From Thalassobius vesicularis (GTDB lineage Bacteria > Pseudomonadota > Alphaproteobacteria > Rhodobacterales > Rhodobacteraceae), in contig NZ_SSMD01000003.1 of assembly GCF_004799325.1 (NCBI RefSeq), positions 186,001 through 250,000 on the forward strand: a stretch of 64,000 bases of DNA. Reading direction: 5' to 3'. A program made the translations under genes and the position numbers. Of the stretch, positions 29,282 to 36,850 are shown piece after piece. Each line of letters opens with the position of its first letter. Position 1 is the stretch's first letter. The notes below the pieces were generated by a model. It was not told the DNA's origin, made no database searches, and saw only the letters and a list, made by a program, of their open reading frames with translations.

Positions 29282-29575
29282 ATGCGGATTTCAGCAATTT
29301 CTTTGGTAGTGTGTGCATTTGGTGCGTTTGGCACCGCAGCTGCGGCCGATGACCTGACCGGACTGGCTGCGCGCAACGATGGCGAGTTTCCGATGCTGCA
29401 GGTGATCCATATCGTCGACGGACGTACGGGCCTGCGCGCGCATGGCGGCCCGATGCCGGTCTTTGGCGCGCTGTTCGACGCCGAAGCCGAAGCCGGCCCC
29501 TATGGCGGCCCGCTCTATACCCGCGGCAAGATCCTGTCGCTGGCCTATTACCTGGAATCGATCCAGCAGAAATAA
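29282..29575 (+). CDS. Exported cytochrome-c-like protein lacking a haem motif
   Basis: The 97-residue protein has a signal peptide (cleavage near residue 22). The mature segment DLTGLAARNDGEFPM, then HGGPMPVFGALF and the C-terminal helix ILSLAYYLESIQ, resembles the distal half of small class I cytochromes c, in which the MP carries the axial methionine. No CxxCH haem-binding motif is present, so it cannot bind haem covalently as it stands. It may be a relic or a recruited scaffold. A strong GAGGAGGAGG site precedes the ATG, and a terminator closes the gene, so it is probably expressed. Confidence 0.7.
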   Translation: MRISAISLVVCAFGAFGTAAAADDLTGLAARNDGEFPMLQVIHIVDGRTGLRAHGGPMPVFGALFDAEAEAGPYGGPLYTRGKILSLAYYLESIQQK

Positions 29576-29578
29576 CGC

Positions 29579-29609
29579 AAAAGGGCCGGGATCATCTCCC
29601 GGCCCTTTT
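29579..29609. terminator. Bidirectional intrinsic terminator
   Basis: The stem AAAAGGGCCGGG/CCCGGCCCTTTT (12 bp) has a 7-base loop. With A- and T-runs on both sides it can serve both the cytochrome-like gene and the convergent ilvH. Confidence 0.88.
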
Positions 29610-29627
29610 CGAAATCTTTCCAGTGCC

Positions 29628-30188
29628 TTAAAGCCCGCGCGACAGCGCCGCAACACCGGTGCGCGCCACCTCGACCAGGCCCAGCGGGCGCATCAGGTCG
29701 GCAAAGGCGTCGATCTTTTCCGGCGTGCCGGTGATCTCGAACACAAAGCTGGTCAGCGTGCTGTCCACCGCGTTGGCGCGGAAAATATCGGCCAGGCGCA
29801 GCGCCTCGACGCGCTTCTCGCCATCGCCCTGCACCTTGATCAGCGCCAGCTCGCGCTCGACCGAGGGGCCCTCGACCGTCAGGTCATGCACCTCGTGCAC
29901 CGGCACGATGCGGCCCAGCTGAGCCTTGATCTGCTCGATCACCTGCGGCGTGCCGGTGGTGCAGATGGTGATGCGCGAGCGATGCCCCGCATGGTCGATC
30001 TCGGCCACGGTCAGGCTGTCGATGTTATAGCCGCGCGCGCCGAACAGGCCGATCACGCGGGCCAGCACGCCGGCCTCGTTGTCGACGATCACGGCCAGCG
30101 TGTGCTTCTCGATGACATCCGAGAAATTCGGCCGCAGGTTATAGGCGGAATGTTTCGACGAGCCTTTTTTGATCTGTAGCGCAGACAT
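29628..30188 (-). CDS. ilvH: Acetolactate synthase small (regulatory) subunit
   Basis: IlvH is the valine-sensing regulatory partner of acetolactate synthase. The 186-residue protein begins with an ACT domain (VIVDNEAGVLARVIGLFGAR, about residues 31-50) and has the conserved C-terminal domain with FRANAVD. It follows ilvB by 65 bases, and the gap is filled by a composite repeat whose GAAGAAG end sits two bases before the ATG. It shares the attenuated promoter upstream of ilvB. Confidence 0.96.
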   Translation of the reverse strand: MSALQIKKGSSKHSAYNLRPNFSDVIEKHTLAVIVDNEAGVLARVIGLFGARGYNIDSLTVAEIDHAGHRSRITICTTGTPQVIEQIKAQLGRIVPVHEVHDLTVEGPSVERELALIKVQGDGEKRVEALRLADIFRANAVDSTLTSFVFEITGTPEKIDAFADLMRPLGLVEVARTGVAALSRGL

Positions 30189-30190
30189 GT

Positions 30191-30242
30191 CTTCTTCTCT
30201 TTTTCAAAAATATCCTCGGGGGTCCGGGGGCAGACAGCCCCC
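30191..30242 (-). repeat. Composite intergenic repeat inside the ilvBH operon
   Basis: On the minus strand the hairpin GGGGGC-TGTCT-GCCCCC (30242-30226) is followed by a box beginning CCCCGAGGATATTT and ending AAAGAGAAGAAG. It occupies nearly all of the ilvB-ilvH spacer and provides the purine-rich stretch immediately before the ilvH start. Confidence 0.8.
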
Positions 30243-30253
30243 GGGGCTCATCA

Positions 30254-32008
30254 TCAGACCAGAACGGCGCCGCTGTTGCCGATCGCGTCCTTGGTGCTGG
30301 CATCGCCCAGCAGCATCTTGTTGTGCGGCTCGCCCGACGGGATCATCGGGAAGCAGTTCTCGTGCTTCTCGACCAGGCAGTCGAAGATCACCGGACCGTC
30401 GTAATTGATCATTTCCATGATCGCGTCGTCCAGATCGGCAGGGTTGTCGCAATAGATGCCCTTGGCGCCGAACGCCTCGGCCAGTTTCACGAAATCGGGC
30501 AGGGCCTCGGACCAGCTGTGCGAATAGCGCTCGCCATGCAGCAGTTCCTGCCACTGGCGCACCATGCCCAGGCGTTCGTTGTTCAGGATGAACTGCTTCA
30601 CCGGCAGGCGGAACTGCACCGCGGTGCCCATTTCCTGCATGTTCATCAGCCACGACGCCTCGCCGGCCACGTTGATGACCAGGCTTTCCGGATGCGCCAG
30701 CTGCACGCCGATCGACGCCGGGAAACCATAGCCCATCGTGCCCAACCCGCCCGAGGTCATCCAGCGGTTCGGGTCCTCGAAGCCCAGGTATTGCGCGGCC
30801 CACATCTGGTGCTGACCCACCTCGGTGGTGATGTAGCGGTCATGCCCTTTGGTCAGCGCCTCAAGGCGTTGCAGCGCGTATTGCGGCTTGATCGTGGTTT
30901 CCGAGTGCTTGAACTTCAGGCAATCGACGGCCTTCCAGCTGTTGATCTTGTCCCACCACTTGGCCAGACCTTCCTTGTTGGTCTTGCGGCCACGGGCTTT
31001 CCAGACCTTCAGGATGTCCTCCAGCACGTGGGCGACGTCACCGACGATCGGGATGTCCACGCGGATCACCTTGTTGATCGACGAGGGATCGATGTCGATA
31101 TGCGCCTTTTTCGAGTTCGGGCTGAACGCGTCGATGCGGCCGGTGATCCGGTCGTCGAACCGCGCGCCGATGTTGATCATCAGGTCGCAGTCGTGCATTG
31201 CCAGGTTCGCCTCGTAGAGGCCGTGCATCCCCAGCATCCCCAGCCAGCCCTTGCCCGAGGCAGGGTAGGCGCCCAGACCCATCAGGGTCGAGGTGATCGG
31301 GAAGCCGGTCTGGTCCACCAGCTCGCGCAGCAGTTGGCTGGCGGCGGTGCCCGAGTTGATCACGCCGCCGCCGGTGTAGAACACCGGGCGCTTGGCGGTC
31401 TCGATGGCGGCGACCAGCTCGGTGATCGACTCCATGTCGCCCTTCATCTGCGGCTTGTAGCGGCTGGTCGAGACCTTCTGCGGCGGGGTGTAATTGCCGT
31501 TGGCAAATTGCACGTCCTTGGGAATGTCGATCAGCACCGGACCGGGACGGCCGGCGGTGGCGACATGGAAGGCCTCGTGCAGAGTGGCGGCCAGCTTGTC
31601 GGTGTCCTTGACCAGCCAGTTATGCTTGGTCGAGGAGCGGGTGATGCCGACGGTGTCCGCCTCCTGGAAGGCGTCCGAGCCGATCATGAAGGTCGGCACC
31701 TGGCCGGTCAGCACGACGATCGGAATGCTGTCCAGCAGCGCGTCCGTCAGGCCGGTCACCGCGTTGGTGGCACCGGGCCCCGAAGTCACCAGCGCAACGC
31801 CCGGCTTGCCGGTCGAGCGGGCATAGCCCTCGGCGGCGTGCACGGCGGCTTGCTCGTGGCGCACCAGGATGTGACGGATGTCATTCTGCTGGAAAATCTC
31901 GTCGTAAATCGGTAGCACCGCGCCCCCGGGATATCCGAATACGACGTCCACGCCCTGATCCTTGAGGGCTTGAACCACCATTTTCGCTCCGGTCATTTGA
32001 CGTGTCAT
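30254..32008 (-). CDS. ilvB: Acetolactate synthase large (catalytic) subunit
   Basis: This thiamine-diphosphate enzyme makes acetolactate or acetohydroxybutyrate for valine, leucine and isoleucine synthesis. The 584 residues include the ThDP-activating glutamate in HILVRHEQAAVHAAEG, the FAD-binding middle domain, and the C-terminal ThDP/Mg motif around NVAGEASWLMNMQE through FILNNERLGMVRQWQ. The usual GDG at the start of the metal motif reads AGE here. It is downstream of a leader peptide and attenuator, and upstream of ilvH. Confidence 0.96.
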   Translation of the reverse strand: MTRQMTGAKMVVQALKDQGVDVVFGYPGGAVLPIYDEIFQQNDIRHILVRHEQAAVHAAEGYARSTGKPGVALVTSGPGATNAVTGLTDALLDSIPIVVLTGQVPTFMIGSDAFQEADTVGITRSSTKHNWLVKDTDKLAATLHEAFHVATAGRPGPVLIDIPKDVQFANGNYTPPQKVSTSRYKPQMKGDMESITELVAAIETAKRPVFYTGGGVINSGTAASQLLRELVDQTGFPITSTLMGLGAYPASGKGWLGMLGMHGLYEANLAMHDCDLMINIGARFDDRITGRIDAFSPNSKKAHIDIDPSSINKVIRVDIPIVGDVAHVLEDILKVWKARGRKTNKEGLAKWWDKINSWKAVDCLKFKHSETTIKPQYALQRLEALTKGHDRYITTEVGQHQMWAAQYLGFEDPNRWMTSGGLGTMGYGFPASIGVQLAHPESLVINVAGEASWLMNMQEMGTAVQFRLPVKQFILNNERLGMVRQWQELLHGERYSHSWSEALPDFVKLAEAFGAKGIYCDNPADLDDAIMEMINYDGPVIFDCLVEKHENCFPMIPSGEPHNKMLLGDASTKDAIGNSGAVLV

Positions 32009-32044
32009 TTGTTTGCTCCGTTTACGACGTCACTGTATCTGCCA

Positions 32045-32074
32045 AAGAAAAGCCCCCGATTTTCGGTCGGGGGC
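32045..32074 (-). terminator. Attenuator terminator of the ilv leader
   Basis: On the minus strand the stem GCCCCCGA/TCGGGGGC (8 bp, 7-base loop) is followed by TTTTCTTT. The 5' arm abuts CCCATGCGCC, which can instead pair with GGCGCATGGG inside the leader peptide codons (10 bp, minus-strand bases 32116-32107). The two structures share bases and exclude each other, as in classical amino-acid attenuators. Confidence 0.88.
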
Positions 32075-32099
32075 GCATGGGGGACCATTATGGTGTCCG

Positions 32100-32147
32100 T
32101 TACCGGCCCATGCGCCATTCACCTACGATTACGACTAGCGTGGTCAT
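32100..32147 (-). CDS. ilv leader peptide
   Basis: This is a 15-codon frame, MTTLVVIVGEWRMGR, with five consecutive branched-chain codons (Leu-Val-Val-Ile-Val) and an AAGGAG site before the ATG. It lies between a good promoter and the attenuator terminator of ilvBH. A ribosome stalled at codons 4-8 would leave codons 11-14 free to form the antiterminator. A ribosome reaching the stop would cover them and allow termination. The peptide itself probably has no function beyond this. Confidence 0.88.
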   Translation of the reverse strand: MTTLVVIVGEWRMGR

Positions 32148-32172
32148 TGAAAGGCTCCTTCGTGCGAGCGCG

Positions 32173-32201
32173 ACATTAGGAGTGTGCGGATGCAGCGTCA
32201 A
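32173..32201 (-). promoter_or_regulatory. Sigma-70 promoter of the ilv leader-ilvBH operon
   Basis: On the minus strand TTGACG and TAATGT are separated by 17 bases. The -10 ends 26 bases before the leader peptide start, so transcription should begin about 18 bases before it. Confidence 0.75.
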
Positions 32202-32320
32202 CCGCGAAAACACCGGGTAGGGGCGCTTTTTGCCCCCTAATTCTTTGCGAAAATTGCGCGCCCGGGTAATATTTGGAAATTTCCGTAAAAATCCGGGCGC
32301 ATTTGCCGCGGATCGTTACG

Positions 32321-32379
32321 CCGAAATCTTGCAAAGATTTCGGACCGCTTTCTTTCAAAGAAAGCGAGGCGCTGCCCTC
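32321..32379. repeat. Tandem AT-rich palindromes with a GC-rich stem
   Basis: There are two perfect inverted repeats two bases apart: CCGAAATCTT-GCA-AAGATTTCGG (32321-32343) and CGCTTTCTTT-C-AAAGAAAGCG (32346-32366). Then comes GAGGCGCTGCCCTC, a variant of the GGGGGC/GCCCCC hairpin in which one base pair has changed on both sides. The stop codon of the response-regulator gene lies in the last stem. The architecture is the same as at 59640-59685. Confidence 0.75.
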
Positions 32380-33025
32380 AGAGCTGGACGCCCGTTCCCT
32401 GAAGGACGCCATGTTCCAGCGCATAGCGTGTCAGCCCCGCCGTCGACGAGATCCCCAGCTTGCGCTTGATGTTCTTGCGGTGGGTCTCGACCGTGCGCAC
32501 CGAGATATCCAGCGCCAGCGCCACTTCCTTGTTCGACTTGCCCTGCGCCAGTTGCAGCAGGATGGTCTGTTCGCGCCCGGTCAGCTGTTCGCGCTGATCG
32601 CTGGGCGTCGGCCGCAACGAGCCTTCGGCGCCGGTGCACAGGTACCGTTCGCCCTGCATCACCGTGTCGATCGCGGTCTTGATCTCGTCCGTGGGCACGT
32701 CTTTCAGCACGTATCCCTTGGCGCCGTGGCTGAGCGCCGAGGAGATGTATTCGGGGCTGTCATGCATCGACAGGATCAGGATGCGCGTCTCGGGGCGGCG
32801 TTCCAGGATCATCTCGGTCGCGGAGAGGCCGCCCAGTTCGGGCATGTTCAGGTCCATCAGGATCACGTCGGGGGCCAGATCCTCGACCCGGTCCACGATT
32901 TCGCGGCCGGTGCGCAGGGTGCACAGCACGTTGATGTCGTCATAGCTTTCCAGGATGGCCTGAATGCCTTCGGCGACCATCGGGTGGTCGTCTACGATCA
33001 CGACCTTGATTTGCGGAGTGCTCAT
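32378..33025 (-). CDS. NarL/FixJ-family response regulator
   Basis: The 215-residue protein has a receiver domain with phosphoacceptor Asp58 (ILMDLNMPEL), Lys in GYVLKDVPTDE, and a C-terminal LuxR-type helix-turn-helix (about 148-205; SNKEVALALDISVRTVETHR). It is the partner of the histidine kinase encoded upstream, with ATGA overlap of stop and start. The likely target is the divergent TRAP transporter operon, whose promoter region holds a 16-base dyad. Confidence 0.92.
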   Translation of the reverse strand: MSTPQIKVVIVDDHPMVAEGIQAILESYDDINVLCTLRTGREIVDRVEDLAPDVILMDLNMPELGGLSATEMILERRPETRILILSMHDSPEYISSALSHGAKGYVLKDVPTDEIKTAIDTVMQGERYLCTGAEGSLRPTPSDQREQLTGREQTILLQLAQGKSNKEVALALDISVRTVETHRKNIKRKLGISSTAGLTRYALEHGVLQGTGVQL

Positions 33026-34446
33026 TCGGCGGCCCTCTTCGTCTCGTTTGCGTCGCCGGGTGGCAGCAGGTGGGTCAGCGGGACCTTGGCCTCGATCAGC
33101 GTACCGGTCCGGTTGCTGGTGATGGTCAGCGTGCCGTCCAGCTGGTCGATCCGCTCCTGCATGTTGCGCAGGCCAAGCCCCCCCTTGCCGCGATCCGAGG
33201 TGACGGATGGCGGGATGCCCGACCCATTATCCCAAATCCGCAGGCTAGCGCCAGTGCGATGTCCGCGCAGATCGACGCTGACCTTGGTGGCCCCGGCATG
33301 GCGTTCGATATTGGTCAGGGCCTCTTGGGCGATCCGGTACAGCGCGATCTTGGCGTCCTGGTCCAGACGGTTGCGGAACACCACGGTCGAGAAGGTGGCC
33401 TCGATCCCGGTGCGGGTGCTAAAATCCTCGGTCAGGGATTTGACGGCGGGGCCGAGGCCCAGATCGTCCAGCACACCGGGGCGCAGGTCGCGGCTGATGC
33501 GGCGGACCTCTTGAATGGCACCTGACAGGTGGCTGATGCCGCGGTCCAGCATGTCGACGCCGCGCTCGTCGCCCTGCACCAGGCGCCGCCGGGCGCTGTC
33601 CAGCGCGTAGCGCACGCCGACCAGGATTTGGCTGATGCCGTCATGCAATTCCCGCGCCACGCGATAGCGTTCCTCCTCTTGGGCGTCGAACACCCGTTGG
33701 GTCAGCTGTTTCAGCTTGGCATCGGCCAGACGGCGCTCGCGGATATTCAGCGCCATGCCCGAGACGAACACCAGCAGCAGCGCGGCCAGCGTGATCGCCC
33801 CGATATAGTAAAAGGTGACGCGCACCCGGTCTTCCATCTCGCGGCGGGCATAGGCGGTCTTTTCCATGACGTCGTCGATGAAGACGCCGGTGCCGATGGC
33901 CCATTGCCAGTCCTGCAGGCCCAGCACATAGGCGACCATCTGCGCCTCTTCCCCGGTCGAGGGTTTCTTCCACAGGAATTCGTGCCAGCCAGCGCCCTGA
34001 CGGGCCAGGTCGATGAAGCGGTCAACGATGGGCGTGCCGTTGCTGTCGCGCAGCCCGCTCCAGTTTTCACCGATGAATTCGGTCTGGCGCGGGCTGACCA
34101 GGTTGGTGCCGTCATAATCGTAGACGAAAAAGAACCCGTCCTTGCCGTAGATCATCGCCGACAGGATCTGCGCGACCTTGGTTTTCGCCTCGGCATCGTC
34201 GGGGGCGGCCAGACCGTAGATGAAGTAGAACCCGTTGCGCGCCTGGGTGACGTAGTTGCGCAGCTCCTCTTTCTTGGCCTGCAGCATCTGGCGTTCCAGC
34301 GCCTGGATCTCGCGCTCGGCGAAGGCACGGGATTGGTAAGCCACCAGAATCGCGATCGCCGCCACCGCCACGACAAGCGGCAGCGTGGCCAGAAGAAACA
34401 GCTTCTGGGCATAAGAGGGGCGAAGGACTGAGCGTAGCCAGGACAT
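33022..34446 (-). CDS. Sensor histidine kinase with periplasmic Cache domain
   Basis: The 474-residue protein has a membrane helix at about 15-37, a periplasmic single-Cache domain (about 60-200; GFFFVYDYDGTNLVSP, WQWAIGTGVF) and a second helix at about 212-235. The HisKA_3 dimerisation domain has His268 in VARELHDGISQ, and a HATPase domain (SDRGKGGLGLRNMQERI) follows. Cache domains of this type bind small organic acids. It faces a TRAP operon for such compounds, so the kinase probably senses the transported substrate. Confidence 0.92.
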   Translation of the reverse strand: MSWLRSVLRPSYAQKLFLLATLPLVVAVAAIAILVAYQSRAFAEREIQALERQMLQAKKEELRNYVTQARNGFYFIYGLAAPDDAEAKTKVAQILSAMIYGKDGFFFVYDYDGTNLVSPRQTEFIGENWSGLRDSNGTPIVDRFIDLARQGAGWHEFLWKKPSTGEEAQMVAYVLGLQDWQWAIGTGVFIDDVMEKTAYARREMEDRVRVTFYYIGAITLAALLLVFVSGMALNIRERRLADAKLKQLTQRVFDAQEEERYRVARELHDGISQILVGVRYALDSARRRLVQGDERGVDMLDRGISHLSGAIQEVRRISRDLRPGVLDDLGLGPAVKSLTEDFSTRTGIEATFSTVVFRNRLDQDAKIALYRIAQEALTNIERHAGATKVSVDLRGHRTGASLRIWDNGSGIPPSVTSDRGKGGLGLRNMQERIDQLDGTLTITSNRTGTLIEAKVPLTHLLPPGDANETKRAAE

Positions 34447-34585
34447 GCCGCGAATCGTTACGGAATCTTGTGCGGAAAATCAAAGAATCATCGTCAAACC
34501 CTTTGTGATTCTCTGCCCGGTGTCGTTTTCCGAATGGCTGTATTTGCGGCCTTTTTTGGAATTTCTGGCAAAAAACTTAGCACCC

Positions 34586-34601
34586 TACGTAGTACTAGGT
34601 A
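34586..34601. promoter_or_regulatory. Dyad-symmetric operator candidate upstream of dctP
   Basis: TACGTAGTACTAGGTA is symmetric at 14 of 16 positions around a central AGTACT. It lies in the 250-base divergent region between the kinase and dctP, about 95 bases before the dctP start. Symmetric sites of this size are typical for NarL/LuxR-type regulators; binding by the neighbouring regulator is inference. Confidence 0.5.
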
Positions 34602-34696
34602 TTCCAATCAGAAAGTGGTCAGGTAGGTTGACCACACTGCAAACGATCCGTTCGCCCCACGGGGTGGACCACATAAACTGTCTGGGAGGATACCTG

Positions 34697-35779
34697 ATGG
34701 ATCGTCGTTCTTTTCTGAAAACTTCCGCACTGGGTGGCGCTGCTGCAGCCACGACCGCGCTGGCCGCTCCGGCCTATGCACAGGGTAACCGTACCCTGAC
34801 CATGGTCACCACCTGGGGCCGTGGCCTTGCTGGCGTGTTCGACGCCGCTCAGCGTGTGGCCGACAACATCACCGCGATGACCGACGGCCAGCTGACCGTT
34901 GAAATCAAAGCCGCCGGCGAACTGGTGGGTGCATTCGAAGTGTTCGACGCCGTGTCGTCGGGCCAGGCCGACATGTACCACGGCGCCGACTACTACTTCG
35001 TGGGTCAGCACCCGGGTTACGCGTTCTTCACCGCAGTGCCCTTCGGCATGACCGCACAGGAACTGTCGAACTGGTACTACATGGACGGCGGCATGGAGCT
35101 GCACGACGAGCTGGGCCAGATCTTTGGTCTGAAGTCGTTCCTGGCCGGTAACACCGGTGCACAGGCCGGCGGCTGGTTCTCGAAAGAGATCAACAGCCCC
35201 GAAGACTTCAACGGCCTGAAGTTCCGTATGCCCGGTCTGGGCGGCAAGGCCCTGGGCAAACTGGGCGCATCGGTCCAGAACATCCCGGGTTCGGAAGTGT
35301 ACCAGGCTCTGTCCTCGGGCGCGATCGACGGGACCGAGTGGATCGGCCCCTGGGCGGACGAAAAGGCCGGCTTCCAGGAAATCACCAAGATCTACTACAC
35401 CGCAGGTTTCCACGAGCCGGGCGCAGGTCTGTCGGTTGCCACCAACCGCGAAGTGTTCGAGTCGCTGTCGCCGGCGCACCAGAAGGTGATCGAGATCGCT
35501 TCGGCAGAATGCCACCAGTGGAACCTGTCGCAGTTCCTGGCCAACAACGGTGCCGCACTGGCCCGTCTGCAGGCCGGCGGCGTGAAGATCATGGAATTCC
35601 CGGATTCGGTTTGGGATGCATTCGGCAAGGCCTCGAAAGAGGTGCTGGCAGAAAACATGAGCGACGAGCTGTTCAAGAAGATCCACGACAGCGCGATGGC
35701 CTCGATGAAGTCGTCCTCGGCCTGGATCGAGACCTCGTCGGGCGTCTACACCAAGCAGCGCGACCGCGTGCTGGGCTAA
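34697..35779 (+). CDS. dctP: TRAP transporter solute-binding protein (DctP/TakP family)
   Basis: The 360-residue protein has a twin-arginine-type signal peptide (MDRRSFLKTSALGG to AYAQ, about 28 residues). It has the TRAP binding-protein fold with GGKALGKLGA and the carboxylate-binding arginine region FNGLKFRMPG. The WNLSQFLANN segment and general pattern are closest to the TakP branch, which binds 2-oxo acids in calcium- or sodium-linked uptake. The exact ligand is unknown. The start was chosen at the Tat motif with GGGAGGA upstream. It is the first gene of a dctPQM operon. Confidence 0.92.
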   Translation: MDRRSFLKTSALGGAAAATTALAAPAYAQGNRTLTMVTTWGRGLAGVFDAAQRVADNITAMTDGQLTVEIKAAGELVGAFEVFDAVSSGQADMYHGADYYFVGQHPGYAFFTAVPFGMTAQELSNWYYMDGGMELHDELGQIFGLKSFLAGNTGAQAGGWFSKEINSPEDFNGLKFRMPGLGGKALGKLGASVQNIPGSEVYQALSSGAIDGTEWIGPWADEKAGFQEITKIYYTAGFHEPGAGLSVATNREVFESLSPAHQKVIEIASAECHQWNLSQFLANNGAALARLQAGGVKIMEFPDSVWDAFGKASKEVLAENMSDELFKKIHDSAMASMKSSSAWIETSSGVYTKQRDRVLG

Positions 35780-35803
35780 TCGCCCGTCGCACATCGCTAA
35801 CCA

Positions 35804-35829
35804 GATCCCCCGCCTTTGTGCGGGGGATC
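35804..35829 (+). other. Intercistronic stem-loop after dctP
   Basis: A perfect 10-bp stem GATCCCCCGC/GCGGGGGATC has a 6-base loop and no T-run. It lies between the binding-protein gene and the permease genes. Such hairpins usually protect the upstream segment from 3' decay and let the binding protein be made in excess of the permease. Confidence 0.7.
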
Positions 35830-35903
35830 GCATTACCTCTTGCCGGACTGGGTGATACGGGCGCGATGCCTACCCGCGGCAAGCCAATTTTTCCGGGGGA
35901 AAC

Positions 35904-36830
35904 ATGCAGGAAGAAAGTGGCGCATCGGCCATTGGGGCCCTGTTTGAGGGGCTCTGGTGGGTCATCCAGAATATCGGCCTTGCCTTCTACAATCTGGGCT
36001 ACGCCGTCACCCATCCGCAGCTGTGGCTGGACTGGTCGGACAAGCAGGCGATCATGCGCTTTGTCTATTACGGCGGGTCCAAGGAATTCTTCTTTGTGAT
36101 TTTCACGACTTTCCTGGTCCTGACGGTCCTTGGCATCGTGTTCCGCCGCTTCATGTGGGGCATGGTCATCGGCCTGGAAGGGTTCGCCAACACGGTCGGC
36201 CGCTTCTTTGCCTGGGCCGGCCTGCTGATGGTGTTCCAGCAGATCGTGATCGTCTTCATGCAGCGCGTCTTTGCGCGGCCTGACATGTCCTTTGGCTTCG
36301 GCATCCCGCTGACGATGGACGTGTCCTGGTGGTCCGAAGAGCTGAAGCTGTACAACGCCCTGGTCGTCTGCCTGTGCGTCACCTACACCTTCGTGCAGGG
36401 CGGCCATGTGCGGGTGGACCTGGTCTATTCGGGCCTGTCGCATCGCGGCAAGCGCGTGGTCGACATGGTCGGCTCGCTGCTGTTCATGATGCCGATGGCC
36501 GCGCTGATCTGGCTCTATGGCTGGTTCTTCATGTGGCGCCACCTGATCGTGCCGAACCCCTCGGCCAGTGATCCGCTGGACCGGCTTCTGATGAAGTCGC
36601 GCGCCCTGCGCTGGAACGTGGAAACCATCGGTTTCTCGCCCAACGGCTTCAACGGCTACTTCCTGTTCAAGATCCTGCTGATCCTTCTGGCAGCCATGAT
36701 CTTCCTTCACGCCATCGCCTTCTTCTATCGCTCGTATCTGGAATTCGTCGAAGGCGAAGACAGCATCGGCAAGCATCTCGACAAGGACACCCTTGGCGAG
36801 GGCGAAGAGGCCTACGAAGGCACGCACTAA
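35904..36830 (+). CDS. dctQ: TRAP transporter small permease subunit (DctQ), enlarged
   Basis: The 308-residue membrane protein has the DctQ four-helix core, with CLCVTYTFVQGGHVRVDLVYSGL, the conserved GG-H-RVDL signature. It is longer than the usual 160-200 residues because of an extra N-terminal part (about 1-110) and an acidic C-terminal tail (KDTLGEGEEAYEGTH). The GGGGGAAAC site precedes the ATG. It joins the solute-binding protein and the large permease as one transporter. Confidence 0.9.
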   Translation: MQEESGASAIGALFEGLWWVIQNIGLAFYNLGYAVTHPQLWLDWSDKQAIMRFVYYGGSKEFFFVIFTTFLVLTVLGIVFRRFMWGMVIGLEGFANTVGRFFAWAGLLMVFQQIVIVFMQRVFARPDMSFGFGIPLTMDVSWWSEELKLYNALVVCLCVTYTFVQGGHVRVDLVYSGLSHRGKRVVDMVGSLLFMMPMAALIWLYGWFFMWRHLIVPNPSASDPLDRLLMKSRALRWNVETIGFSPNGFNGYFLFKILLILLAAMIFLHAIAFFYRSYLEFVEGEDSIGKHLDKDTLGEGEEAYEGTH

Positions 36831-36850
36831 GAGAATAAGGGTCCAAAAAC

